A model generated the notes under the pieces. The model saw only the letters and a program-made list of their open reading frames with translations. It searched no databases and was not told the DNA's origin. Positions 27,698 to 40,278 of a stretch of DNA of 64,000 nucleotides are shown here, piece after piece (position 1 is the first letter of the stretch; the number at the start of each line of letters is the position of its first letter). The translations under genes and the position numbers were made by a program. The DNA lies in NCBI RefSeq assembly GCF_041296385.1, contig NC_091033.1, forward strand, positions 16,016,501 to 16,080,500, given 5' to 3'. Origin of the DNA: Aphelocoma coerulescens. Taxonomy: Eukaryota > Chordata > Aves > Passeriformes > Corvidae.

Positions 27698-30600
27698 AGG
27701 CATCACTGAGTCAGTTGCCATTAATGGTATAGTATTGTAGTTATGATCTAGGTTTTTTCATATGCAGGAATCTTGTCTCAACCTTATGGAAGATTGTAAA
27801 CTCTAAAGGTAGGGGAGTGATGCTAAAGTTTACATGTAGATTCAACTTTAACTTTTTGGAAATGAAAGTAAAGCGTTCTTTAGCCAGGGGCAACTCTTGT
27901 GTCTGTTTCAGTGTCTTTTTCGTCTTGAATGAAATAGAAAGAATTTGAATGGCTTTCGTGTCCTTTAAACATTATATAAATAATCCCTACCCTTGATACG
28001 TGGTAGAAAAAAATGAAACGAATTTGTTATTAAAAAGCAACTTTTTCAAAAATATAATAGTTGGTATTTTAAGAATGCAAAAGGTATGCATTATATCTTT
28101 CAAAAAACAGCACATTATCAGTACTGGGAGTAATGAAGCTACCATAACACTATCAAAACTGTGTATCTACTTGCTGATACATCTCTGTAGTCTCTAGAGG
28201 AAAGTAACCTGCCTACCCAAATGCCCCAAATGACCTTACACAAAGGGAATCAAAAAATCCCCAAGGTCCTTGGAGATGATCAGTAAGAGAGATGCCTGTA
28301 ACTGGTAGGTGAACATTTTTCATAAAGTGACTACTCTATGTCTGATGAATCAGTCCTGACCCTCAAGGGAAATCCACAAAGCACGTTCAAAAGATAAGCC
28401 TTAATATTAAAATTCATGACTCCGATAAAAGGTAAAAATTACAGACTTACTAGACATACCAGTTTTAAAGGTATTGTAATTTTCTTAACCTCTCTCCTGA
28501 TTTCTCCCAGCTAAGTAACAAGTCTGTGTTTTTCAGCAGATGAGTTACTACCTTATTTTAACGATCCAAACTGTCTCCTTTTTCTTTGTTAGCAAGCCTT
28601 CCTATATCAGAGATAGGAGCTACTTTTTTTTCACATGGCTTGGTTAAAACATTAGTTAAATTCAGAGCAGCTTAGCTTTGAAGATGGCTGCTTCTGTTTC
28701 AGATCTGAAGAAGTGCTTGATATGCCTGAGGCCGTGTCTGTTCATTCCCATCTGTAGCAGTTGATCTAATAACAGGTATCACATCCCACCATAAGCTTTG
28801 CCTCACTTGTGCTATAGAGGCAAGAGAACAAGAAAATTACTTCCTGCATGTGCGAAATGCAGGCAGTTGTGTAATTTTCTCTCCTAATATTTCTTGCAAT
28901 TGTCCATTTGAAGCCCAGCTTAGAATATATAAATATACAGTCAGATCAAGGTATCTATATTACTACTTAAAGTATTTGAGGTAGAGGGGGAGAACTGCTG
29001 AACAGTAGTAATTAGAAGACAATGAAAAGCCGAGTGAGTAAACACAGCTTTCCTAATGGAGGTGAAGTCCAGGTGCATCCCTTTGGACTTTGTGCCTACA
29101 GGATAGGTCTTTGTAAGTGAAAGTACTTCTGCTGTAGGTGCATCAAATTCAGCTGAACCTAAAGACTGCAAACAAAACCTTCATATGGCAAAAAGTGTGT
29201 AACATAGATTGTATACCTGTGCCAGTTTGTGAAATGTTCAGAGGTGGGACATGAAGGTGACCATTCAGGGTGCTAGGACTGGTCTACTGGAGATAAATGG
29301 AGATAGGGTGGTCACACAAAGAGACCCTTGACTAAAGTTAAATGCACAGGGAACCACAGAAAAGAGTGAATGTCGCGTTGAGGCCTGCTGTTGTATCCAT
29401 CCTCTCTATCAGTTGATTATACCTTTTTCTGCTTTACTACTTTCAAATCAGAGCCTAGTTGTTTTTAGATAATATTTTATCATTACATACTTTACTCTTT
29501 CGTTAGGAAATGTTATTTAGATAAGGGAGTGGCTGTTGTCTTCTGTAGGAGAATTTTCAGTAAAAAAAAAATATAGGAGTCGTTCACATTTTGCATCACA
29601 TACCAAATTGTGCTGAGGTTGCAGCTAATCATCAATTAAACATTGTGTGTGTTTGATGATTGGTCTGTTCATCCATTTGCATAAAACATCGGGAACTGGA
29701 ACAGGAGGCAGTCTGAGCACTGTAGTACAGCCTGCTGAAACCCTACAAAGGAAAACAAGATCAGGATGTATAAAAGAAAAATATGAATTCTTTATAAAAA
29801 GAAAAATTCTTTATTAAAATAAATTATTGAATTATTGCTGACTTACAGGCAGTTATTTTAAGAGTCATTTATAAATAGGGTAAAAAAAGGCTACTGTTCT
29901 TTTTCCTTTTATGGGCTGTGTGACCAACAATAGTTCTTTGAGTTGACGTTCTTCATCCTTCAGATGCGTCCTTGGGCATTATTAATAATATTAATACTCA
30001 GGACACACATACTAATTTTATGTGTGAGCTTTGGGATTCTGCTAGTGTTTTCTTAGGAATTTCTCTTTGGCATTGCAGGAAGGATTTGTTTTGAGTTTGT
30101 TGTCCAGAAAGATAAGTTATCACTTCTGTCAGTGCACTAGGGTGTTACTTTTATTGTTGTTACATCCTCCTCATCATCTTTGTTGCTTCAATATTTTGCT
30201 GAATAGCTTGCATTCACTGTTGTGAATTATGATAAAAATTAATTTGATTAATATTAAACTAGAATTATATTAAGTGTTGCAAACTTGTAGTTGTAACTAA
30301 GTTCATACAGTGTAATATATTTAATTTTTATTTTCACACAGAAGAATGTAATGCTTAGCATTTGGATCAATCAAACTTTACTTTTTTTCTTTCTCCTTTG
30401 CTTTTCCTGTCAGTGTTCCCCTTTTTCACTTTTTGTAGTACCTGAAAATGTATAAACCATTTCCCCCATAATGTGACTGAACATTTATTGAAAGTGCAAC
30501 TTGACTTTAAAAGACAGGTGTCAAGCAATTGCCTATAAAATCATGTTGAGCTGGAGTCTGTCATATAAAACACATGTCATGTGAGGAATCAAGGAGTGGA

Positions 30601-33600
30601 ATATATTGTGCTGTTTATGCCTTCCTAATAGCTTTTTGATTTGTTGTTGAAGTAGTATTTACACACTTTAAGCAACTGAAATGCAGTTGTTTAAAGTAGT
30701 AAAAAATTAAACTCTATAAACTCTGCCATAAGAGCTCTGACCAGTGTAATTACTATAACTGTGGACTGATTACTGTAATAACTTACACTGAGGAAAAGCA
30801 ATGGAGATCAGGCTCATATTTTGTTATTGGCTTTATATTAGGTCTTTAAAGATGGCTCAAAGCCATCTTTACTTTGATAGACATTAAGAAATGTGAAAGC
30901 AGAGGAAAAATCTAAATGACTAATGATGTGAGAGGTTTACGTATGATGAGTTACTATAAAGCTAAATATTAGCAAGTCTGAAGAAGAGTTAGAAGGCATG
31001 GTTAAATATGTAGAAGTGTGAAAGCTAGCCCTTTTTTTCTGTTTCTTATAACATGAGGACAATATTCAAGCTCTGAAAGCACAATATATTTGGCAACAAT
31101 GAAAAAGACATGCTTCACACAGCATGTTGCTTAGCTTCTGTTTTTGGGGTTTTTAAAAATTACTTCTGGTCTCCTGACCATCTTCTTGTTTCCCAGAAGT
31201 TGCTTCTCTGTATCATTGACATGCTGCCCTTTCTTCATGACAGTTCCCCTGACTGCTTGCTACACCCTGAAGTTTTAGCTGTTGTCTCAGGACTGATTAA
31301 AAGATAATGCTGTGGACCCCCACTATCTGCCAGGTGGATCAAAGTGGTTGCCCTTTACATGCAGCTCCATAGTTCACTTGATAGTCCCACATGCGTTGTT
31401 CCATACGTATTCCTGTGCTGTGCTACTTGAGAGTAAGGTGGACAGAGAGCCTGCAGATTAAATGTTTAAAGGAATTTTTCCAGCTAACAATGTAGGTGGA
31501 TGTGTGATTTTTAAAGAAATGACTGCACTTCCGTTTTCTCCTAACTTTGATAGTTATATCCTATGTTTTAGAAAATCCTAGGATAATTTTAGACAAATTA
31601 TTTAGATAATAGGCAACATTTGTTATTTGAGGTGCAGTAAAATAAATTCAAGCTGTTCAGTGGCATGCTGCAGGAGAAATCTGAAGTTCATTTGATGTAA
31701 AATCTCGGGTCTGGCAGTGGAAGGGAATGATCTTGCTTTTTCGTTTTGTCTTTTGAACTCAGCCATGATGATCCATATACACCAATGGAATCCTTTTCCA
31801 GGTAGTTAATAAAATGACTTTGTTTTAAAATGAGATACCTAAAAGATTTCTTCATCATTTCATGAGTAAGTTTTCAGACCTTCTCGTTTTACCAGTAATT
31901 TCACATGATTTTATTGCCTTGGACTTCAAATAAACCATAGTGTTTAAAATACATCTTTATCCCTTGAGTTTTTGGCAATAGGAAAATAGCTGAAATCACT
32001 AAACCGCTTCAAGTTTGGATGCATAATAGTTGTTACCCATCCTATTTTGTAACTGTGCCAGAAGTTCTTTTGAAATGCATGAGATGGAAATGCCATTCTC
32101 TTGAAGAGGAAGCACCTTTCACTTTGCAGGGTTCTCTCAGACCAGGGGGTGTATTATCCTCTTAATGCACTTGCATAACTCCCATTAACATTAATGGAAA
32201 TTACATGCGCTCCCTGTGAGGTGAACATACTCTTCTGTTGAAATGAGCAATCTATTGCGACATTTTCCAGTGATGTTAAATCAAATTTAGATTCCTATAC
32301 TGATGTCACTAATCCTAGTCTTAGTATCTTTTGATGCTTGTAGTTTATATTAATGACATTGTATCTTAGTATTAGGTCATGTGTTTCTTAAAATGGAAAA
32401 TCCCATTTGCGGTCCTCTAGAAATAGAGGGAGATAATCAGTTTTCTTCTCCAATGTGAAATGTGGACCAATTGCAAACTTAGTATTTTCTTTGGTTTGGT
32501 AGTTACTGCTTGCAGTCCCTTTAGAGCTAGTTTGTAGAGGTTGCATATTGCCGGTGGCAAACTGTTGGCCTGTGGTTAGGACAGAGGAATGTCGGGTTCC
32601 TCGTTCTGTGCCTGGCCTGAAAGGCTGTTTGACTCTGGGTGACTCAGCTGCCTTTAGACACTAATTCAAGTCTAAAATCTGCAGAATCAGAACATTCTGG
32701 CTCACGGGTGTGTTGTAAAAGTAATTGTCTGTAAATTGTTTCATTGTGAGTTGAAAGTTGCTAGGCAAAGGTTGAATGTTATCTCAGAAAGCAATAAAAG
32801 AATGTTATCAAAATGTTAGCGAGATGTAGCTCCTGTTTTATGCACATCATATGGGTCTATGATTAGTGTAACTCCCTGTTAGGGAGTGGCTTATTTATCC
32901 CAATACAGTTGTGTTGTTGCAGCCCCTAGTGTGAACAGTGTTTTACTGACATACAGTGTTTCACTTATATTGCTTATTCCTGTACATACAGGAGCACACT
33001 TGGTACCTTAGCAGTGAGATCGTTGTGTTTGGAGGAAGTGCGCTATTACATTGTTTGTTAATTTAGGATCTGTCTATGCATAGCCAAGAACAGAGCCAAC
33101 AATGAAAAACTGTTCAAGACTGTTAGCCTTTTCCAGCAAAGTCCAGAGGAGGTCATTGGAGGCAATGCTTCTTCTAAAGCAAAAGTCCTAATACATCATA
33201 GATTGAACAGAATATTAGATGTAATAAGAAGGATTGGGAAGTTCTGGGGTAACCCGTGCTGCATGTCTGACACTATCAGTATGGGAATGCTAGAAGAAAA
33301 TGCTTCATTCTTACAGGTTTTTTAACATACTAATCTACTAGTATCTTTGAAAGATACTTATTTAAGAGGTCTTTAAAGAATCCACTGAAGAACTTAACGA
33401 TTTAGATAGTTACTCAAACAAGTTCCAGGAGTAAAGTGTTACTGGTTTCCAGTAGCGTAGACTGCACCTGCTGTGAACACAGTCCCTACCTCCCAGAGCT
33501 TTTCTTAATTACTCAAAAATATTGAGCCCTTTAATTTCAACTGCACCAGTGGAACGGGGTCTGTGTTAGCATGACCTTTTAGAAGCCTTCAGGCCCTCCT

Positions 33601-33739
33601 TACAGGTGTCTCGGTGCAGGCCTTCAGCCCCTTTGGAGGATGCCACCTCCGTCCTCCACCTCACAGCGCTGGGGATGGGGGGCAGCTGCTGCGTGGGGCT
33701 GGCAGCACTCGGCTAACGCCTAGTGATAGGAGACAAGAC
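27698..33739. other. Proximal upstream flank of SULF2, no gene recognised
   Basis: About 6 kb of AT-rich DNA leading up to the CpG island. Only short chance frames are seen. A perfect 10-bp hairpin lies at 30848-30870. GC content rises from about 33560 towards the island. Confidence 0.45.
30848..30870. repeat. Perfect 10-bp inverted repeat
   Basis: AAAGATGGCT, a CAA loop, then AGCCATCTTT. The pairing does not extend well into the flanks, so it is too short for a microRNA precursor. Confidence 0.85.
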
Positions 33740-34099
33740 GAGCACAGACTATGAGGGGCGATTAAATTCCCCTTCCCCCGCCCCCCATGAACTATCCCCT
33801 TTGCTTTTAAAGGCTCTGTGCACCCGGCGGGCGCTCAGCGTCGGCCCCTTTTCTTTGGAGCGGGGCTGGCTCTGGGACCTCCCCGGTTCCCCCGTGGGCG
33901 CCGGGCTGCGCCATCGTCTTTGCCGCGGTGCTGCCGCTGGATTTTGAACAAGCCCGGGGCTGGTAGAACAGGTTTCCTCCCTGCGCGCCGCTGGGCATTG
34001 CGTCAATCCCGGGGGGAGGATCCTCGAGGTAAATGAACTTTTTAAACGGGAAAAGGAGAAGAAGGGAGAAGAGGAAGAAGAGGCGGGGGCAGCACCCGC

Positions 34100-34261
34100 C
34101 CGAGCGCTTCCTCTAAACGCTTCTTCGGGAAACGGGATTCGGCTGCTGCCCAGCACCGCGGCCCGAGGATGCGCTTCCCCGCGCCGCCGGGCCCCGGGCT
34201 CCGCGGGCGGGCGGTGGTTGCACCGGCCCTGGCCTGGCACGGCTGAGCGCCGGCTCCGCGG
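34100..34261 (+). other. SULF2: Predicted untranslated exon 1 of SULF2 (5' limit unknown)
   Basis: The best donor in the island is CGG|GTAAGT at 34259-34267, a near-perfect consensus. An exon ending at 34261 spliced to the acceptor at 40031 gives a leader in which TGA at 34244-34246 is in frame with the SULF2 ATG. That supports 40104 as the true start, because the 5' part of exon 2 has no in-frame stop. Vertebrate SULF2 genes generally have an untranslated first exon far from the first coding exon, which fits. The 5' end given is a placeholder, as no transcription start can be read from sequence. Confidence 0.5.
34169..34246 (+). other. Upstream ORF in the predicted SULF2 leader (25 codons)
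   Basis: ATG at 34169 has A at -3 and reads 25 codons, rich in Pro, Gly and Arg, to TGA at 34244-34246. The stop lies 15 bases before the predicted donor. If transcription starts upstream of 34169, this uORF could reduce translation of the main frame. It depends on the predicted exon 1 being correct. Confidence 0.35.
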
Positions 34262-37200
34262 GTAAGTGGGGAGCGCTAGAGGGGAGGTCTGGAGCCCCCG
34301 CCCCCCCCTCCCCCCCCCGCGAGCTGGGGACGGCGGGGCTGCCGTGCCTCTTGTGGAGTTGCTGGCCACAGAGCCAGGCTGCCATCGCGGGGAACCTGGG
34401 TGGAAGGTCTAAGGGAGCTGTATAGGGACCGAGTGGGGCTGGAAGTTGAGTAAGGGGGCCCGGGGGCGATGTGGTCTCGCCAGCCGCGGCCAGCCCTGCT
34501 GGGAGCTCCTCTGAGCTCCCCCGCCCTGCTGCGGCCCTGCCGGCCCGGCGGGCGGGCGCTGCCGCCGGGGGCTGCGAACCGGGCGGAGGGGTCGTGCCGC
34601 CCCCCTCGTGAGGCCCGGCCGGGGGGGGTTCCGGGGTGCGGGCTGAGGGAGCCGCGCCGGGCCGGGGCTATGCGGAAAACAGTTCCCAAAAGACAATTGA
34701 TGCCGTAGCGCTCAGCTTCACATCTGGCACATCACCGGACGGATCCGGGTAATGTGTGTGTCTGAACGCCTGTGTGTGTTTGCAGCTGTATAAACACAGT
34801 GAGACTTTTAATTTTTTCCTCCTCTGTATACAGCTACAAAAAAATGCGTTTACTTGGTAGAATGTATTTGTGTAATAGTAACTGGTTTTGCCTACTTTTT
34901 CTGTCTTAAAGTACTTGCATTCATTTCCTTATGGTATTTTCAGAAGTAAAAGTCTGTGGTTATTACTGTACTTAATACAAGCTAATATAATTATCTTTAA
35001 AGTCAAAGACTGCATCTATTATATGTAATTATGTGATGATAATATGTAAAAAAGCAAAATAATTCTTTGTTTCTTTCAAGTTGTTGTTGGTTGTTGCATA
35101 TGGTGCAGAAAAATGTGTTTGTTATTGTGGATTTGGGGGATCCAAACAGCGATTTAACCTATCAGAGGACTAATTAATTCTCTGTGTGTCACTGGGAAAC
35201 AGTAATTTGCAAGCAATGAACAGAAAGAAAGTAGATTGAGCTGCTTAAAACATTTCTTAAAATATCAAGTCCCAGTGAAATTTATAACTAATTTATAGTT
35301 CTGTTTTATTTAAAATAAAGTTACGAAATATGAATGAGATTTTGTAATGTGACCAAGCTTCTCTGAAAAATACTTAGTTTTTGTAGAGTTTACCAGCATA
35401 AGGCAAGCAAGTCAGAAGAATGTGCCTGAATAGTAATTCAGTGCTCTAGTAGTCTGGAAGCTCTGTTCCTGTTGTGATTCCTGTAAATCAGCACAACTGT
35501 AATCTTCAAGACTCACATTTAGCACTGGGGATTTGATTTTTGTATGTTCTCATAAATTTTTGACTGCCTGGGGAAAAAAAAATCAGAAAGTAGAAAACTA
35601 TAAGCAAACGCAGCATGTTGTTACATTACAGCAGTAACGTTGATACTAGTCTTCCCCTGGGGACCCCTGTTTGATTGCAAATAAGATTCTTCCCAATCCA
35701 CATATAAAAATGTGTTTATCTCTTACAAACACAATATAATGTTTTGAAGTGATGGTTGACAGCTTTATTGAAAAAAGACCTAGCATAACCAAAGCAAAGG
35801 AGTGACACCAGTTAAAAGAACAGCAGCACAGCTGAATCCTTTTAACTGGCAGAGTGGATTTAATTGGGTTGGTTGCTAGGGAATGGCTCTAGCACCATGT
35901 ATTTCAATGAATTTAAACGTTGGCAAATGACATACGTTGATCTGCTTAAATAATACACCTGGTATTGGCTCTAGCCATATTGAGAGCAGGTGTGTGTTGC
36001 TTCTCTAGCCAGTTTTCCCTTACTGTGCAGTTCCACTGTGTGGCTCACATGCAGTTACCCTGTTCTGTGGTGGCTGCTGGGCAAGTTGAACTTGTCATAC
36101 CAATTCTGTATTTAGTGTTTTGCAGTATACTTATTTAAGAGAAAAACAAACCAAAACAAACTAAACCCCAAGCTGGATAATGTAAACATTACTAGAAGCA
36201 GCTTTCTAGAAGTAGACTTGAAGCAGGGCTTAAATTTTTGATACAGAGTTACAGGAGAGTCAGATGCTACTCTTGGTTATGTTGTAATAATTGAATTACC
36301 TGACTTCAGTGAAGTGACACTGAGTTTACGCATGGGACAGTTGTGCTGGGACTTGGATTAGTGAGGTTGGGAACACCAGTCTATGTAAGTTACTGTCAAT
36401 TACTAATTTTGCATACACGGGGCCTCTTACATCTGTGCCAAGCAATACTAATCAATAGCATGTTAAAAATACCATCTGGGGTAGAGCTGACATCAGTCAT
36501 CCCTGTGCATTCTGCCTATACTGCTGCAGAACTGACATTAATTACTGAGGGCAGTGTTGCAGTGTCATAAAGAAGAAATCTTTCCCTGGTGTAAAGGCTA
36601 CTTGGAAACAGCCCTCTGCTGAGTTCTTTTATAAATGGAATAAATGTGTGGCTTTATCTCTTCAACATTTGTAATGTGAGTTAGTGTAACATTCTGTGTT
36701 GCCACAAAGGAGAAAGGAAGAGGACCAGACTTTCTCAAAAGCAGCCTTCTAAGAGGTTTCATAGGCTTAGTAAAGCTCAGCTGATGACCCATCTGAATAT
36801 TTCATAAATTTCTGATAGCACTTTCGTAAGTATAAAACATGAGTGACCAGACTTGTCAAGTTCATGTGTGTAATCTCGAAGAAAATAAGAGGCATACCGA
36901 ATTCTCATGAGAACCACTACAGATTAAGCATCTTTAATACTGGAGGATGGCCTGCAGAGGCACAGAGAGCAGTGGACTCCCTGTACCACTCAGATCAAAA
37001 TGCATCATTGGAGAGGGTGCTAAAAGTGAAGGCAGATTGGGGCACTGCTGTGGAACTGTTCCGGCTTTATCTGTGAGTTGCAGATTAACCTTGTTGACAG
37101 AAATGGGAAAAGAACTGGTAATAGAAACTTTGTTGTGTTTCTTCCTGGAAGTTCACCAAAGACTAGGGGTTAAAAAACCCAATATGTATTTGGCAATCCA

Positions 37201-40031
37201 TGAGAAACACTCTTGTGTTGCTATTCTGATAACTACTTAATGCTAGCTTCTGAATTGTACTGCATATATGCTGTTAGTTGTGGCATGTATGTCTTGTGAA
37301 AACATACTTTAAGAAATAGGTTATTTTTGAAAATTGTTTTAATTTTCTTATCTAGTTATTGGTATGACTTTTGCACATAATTACATACTTTGAGTTGATT
37401 CCTGGGAGTACTTATCCTGATAACAGTAGGAACATAACACATCTCAATAGCTGAAAAATACTCATTGAGGATGGGGGGTGAGAATAACAGGTTTGGTGGA
37501 AGATGCCTGTTGTACTTGACATGAAATTCTCTCTTCCACTTGCAGTATCCTTTCAGAGATCACTAATTCTTTTAACCATTAATATGCAAGTGTGGATAGA
37601 ATAGCTGCGGGAGAGCAGTTTATGTGCATCCCCAAATGTCTTAATTACTTCATAGATATCTAAGCAGCTCTCTGAGCTGAGGACAGCTTCTATTTTTAGT
37701 ACAAGTGGAGTGTGTGAGGGGCAATAAACTGTGAGGAAAAGACAGGCTGAGGGGAGAGAGGCAATGAGGTCATGAGGTTAAAACATGCATTTGTTTTAAA
37801 GAAGAGAAAATTGTAAGAAAGACTGTTAAATGCACAATACTGTAGGGAAGGTAGTTACGACCAGATATAGCAAGAACGGACAGCCTTCCAAATGCTGCAA
37901 GAAAAGTCAGTAAGTGCTATTATTTTGAGAAGCTGTTGGCTAGTATAGACAGAAGAAAATCCACATCAATTTTCAGACCTTTCAGAAAAATGTTTGTGTG
38001 TAATGAAAACATCTATACTGTCAGTTTATTTTTTTAAGTAAAAGTACATGCATAATAATTTCTGAAGAGCAGAAGGCATTTCTTTTTCTCCCCCCTCAAA
38101 AAGCTTGTGTCTAAGAATATGTGCCTGCTAAGCAAACTTTCTTTTTATCTTCCCTGTTGAAACAGATCCAGGTTCCTTTCTCAAGCTGCTTTTGACTACT
38201 CTGGACAGTAGCAACACATTGACATGATTCTTCCCAGTTGTACTGCTGCAGATGGAATTCTGAGTACAAGGAATGAAAATTCATTGGACTTGTCAGTGTT
38301 TCTTTTGCTATAGCCTGGCAGATTTCTGAGCAGCAGCAGCAGATACTAAAGCTGCATCTGTAAAATTTAAAAGCTCTTTCCCTACCCATTGGAGCAAGTG
38401 TGAGGATATTTAAATCAAGTTTTAGTTTCTAGGGAAAAAGTTAACTTCACCTGCTTGTGAAACTCACTGGACTAGTAAGCAAGGAGGATTTTTCATTTCC
38501 TCAAAAACCTATTAGTGTGCAAATTTGGAAAGTAGCCTTAATAAATATTCTGTCACAATATAGCAACGTATCTGTTGACTTATGTGAAAATTCAATATGC
38601 ATTTCTTATATGAGCATAGAAACTGACTGTAATTTTTCAGACCAGTAGTTTTGCTACTGCATGAAAAGTTTGATCAAGAAAGTTTATCTCAAAGAGCAGT
38701 TGCTGTCAGAGATTAAGTAAAAATATGGCTAGGAAAAAATCTGCTGGAGTAAAAACTGTTTTCCCAAGGGGCTGTAGGGACAGAATAGCCAACGTGTTTC
38801 TTAGGGTAAAACACATTGCACTATGTTCTTTCAGCTCAGGCATTTTTGGTCTTTACAAAAAGCAGATAATCTCTCTTGCGTCATTTTAAATTGATTTTTC
38901 TTCTCTTACAAGAGATCATTGGCACCAGTCCAGGAAAAGACAGGGAGCAAGTAGGGAATTAATAAAAAACTGACTCACTGATTGATGTATCTGATGAAAT
39001 AATTAGTACTTGATATTTTCAGTACATTTTCATATTGTTATTTTGACTTCTGAAAGCAAGAGAGATCCCTTTATATCAGAAGATGACTGAGCAAAACTGT
39101 GATTTCAAAGATTCTTCAGCATGCTAATTCATTTCTTGTAATCTCCTTGTAGGAATTGCTAAGAATTTTTTATTTTTATACTCACTAACAGGAGTAGCAC
39201 CAGTTAGATGTGGTCTGTTTTGCAATCTAGTCTATTTTGGGGCATATGCTCCATTTTGCAATTAAGTCATAGGCAGTGCAAGTCACTTTGATGCATCCAT
39301 TCCCAAACATTTGAAGTAATGGGCCTTCAAATGTGTTCATTATTAATAATGATATTTTAAAAAATATATATAATCTTGGAAGCCAACAGAAATGCTAAAG
39401 GATATCGCACTTACATCAAAACCTGTAGTAGACTTCAAACAGTATCATACATACCATAGTTCCAAGATCAGGGCAGGTTTGCTCTCTAATGGCTTTGTAA
39501 GATAAATCAGTGTATAACAAATCTTCTGTTTGAGTGTTCTGTGACTTTGCAAATATGTTGTTAGCTCAGTAAATTTTGCTACAGTCCTGTTTAAAAATAA
39601 TGATAGATATGGGGTTTTTCTCTTCAACATCTGCATTTTTGATGTTAACAAAAATGTGATCTGAAAACATCTTGGATCACTAAGGAAAAAGAAGGAAGAT
39701 GATTGCTATTTATATGTATGAAAGCAAAAGAATTTGATACGCTGCTAAGTCCTTGAACTTGCTGCCAAATCTGAGCTTTGAGTGAAATTTCGTTGTCTAC
39801 ATTGATAACAGCTTATGAATTTAATTTTTCAAGTTTTCTGCTTCTAGCTGGCACTAGAAAAAGAAGTGTTTGCTTTGTTGTTGTTTGGGAGTTTGGTTAG
39901 TTTTTTTTCTTAGGAGTTAAGATTATTTCAAGTATATTGCGTTTTACTTCTTTGGAGAGGACCTGGCTGTTCCTTGATGGGTGCAGAGGGGTGAAAATAT
40001 AGATAAATACTTGTTTCCCTCTCCCTTATAG
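34262..40031 (+). other. SULF2: Predicted intron 1 of SULF2
   Basis: About 5.8 kb from GTAAGT at 34262 to a pyrimidine-rich acceptor CTCTCCCTTATAG ending at 40031. The first 500 bases belong to the CpG island and the rest is AT-rich. I see no repeat family and no convincing internal exon. Frames at 36343-36570 and 36843-37240 have no recognisable domain. Confidence 0.55.
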
Positions 40032-40278
40032 GAGACCTGCAAAGAAAAAGAAATAGAAGCCATTAAGCTACCTTGTTCAGAGAGAACATTAAATCAGCAC
40101 AACATGGCACAGCATAGTATTGTCCTTGGATTATTCATGATGACTGTTTTGTCACTGTTGGATGGAAGTTCAGCTTTCCTGTTAAATCAACGTCTGAAGG
40201 GAAGATTTCAAAGAGACCGTAGAAACATCCGCCCAAACATCATCCTTGTTCTTACTGATGATCAGGATGTAGAACTTG
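40032..40278 (+). CDS. SULF2: SULF2 exon 2: start codon, signal peptide, first metal-binding motif (CDS 40104-40278)
   Basis: First coding exon of extracellular sulfatase Sulf-2. This secreted or cell-surface enzyme removes 6-O-sulfate from glucosamine in heparan sulfate chains and so tunes FGF, VEGF, Wnt, BMP and Hedgehog signalling. The exon has 72 bases of leader, then ATG at 40104 in a strong Kozak context (AACATGG). Residues 1-24 form a hydrophobic signal peptide ending near GSSA. A basic segment ([10 protein letters not shown], about 32-41) follows, then [13 protein letters not shown] at 43-55, the first beta strand of the sulfatase fold. Its Asp52 and Asp53 bind the catalytic calcium. 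The exon ends one base into Gly59 at GTAAGA. Its Ser-Ser-Ala-Phe-Leu and [10 protein letters not shown] segments match SULF2 better than the paralogue SULF1. Upstream the frame stays open to the exon start. Confidence 0.96.

Larger units (their letters stand above)
33790..34760 (+). promoter_or_regulatory. SULF2: CpG-island promoter of SULF2
   Basis: A sharply bounded GC- and CpG-rich block in otherwise AT-rich DNA, lying 5.3 to 6.3 kb upstream of the SULF2 start codon. It contains several GC-box-like elements (GGCGGG near 34083, 34204-34211 and 34548-34556, GGGCGG near 34579), a 36-base pure purine tract at 34048-34083, and long C and G runs near 34294-34318 and 34621. I see no convincing TATA box; dispersed initiation is usual for such promoters. 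Several usable donors lie inside it (34027 GTAAAT, 34262 GTAAGT, 34749 GTAATG), so more than one untranslated first exon is possible. The orientation is inferred from the downstream gene. Confidence 0.85.

Noticed and set aside
33749..34369. 206-codon minus-strand ORF across the CpG island (plus overlapping GC-rich frames)
   Set aside because: It is rich in Pro, Arg, Gly and Ser, as expected when stop codons are depleted by high GC. It has no recognisable domain and overlaps the promoter and predicted exon 1.
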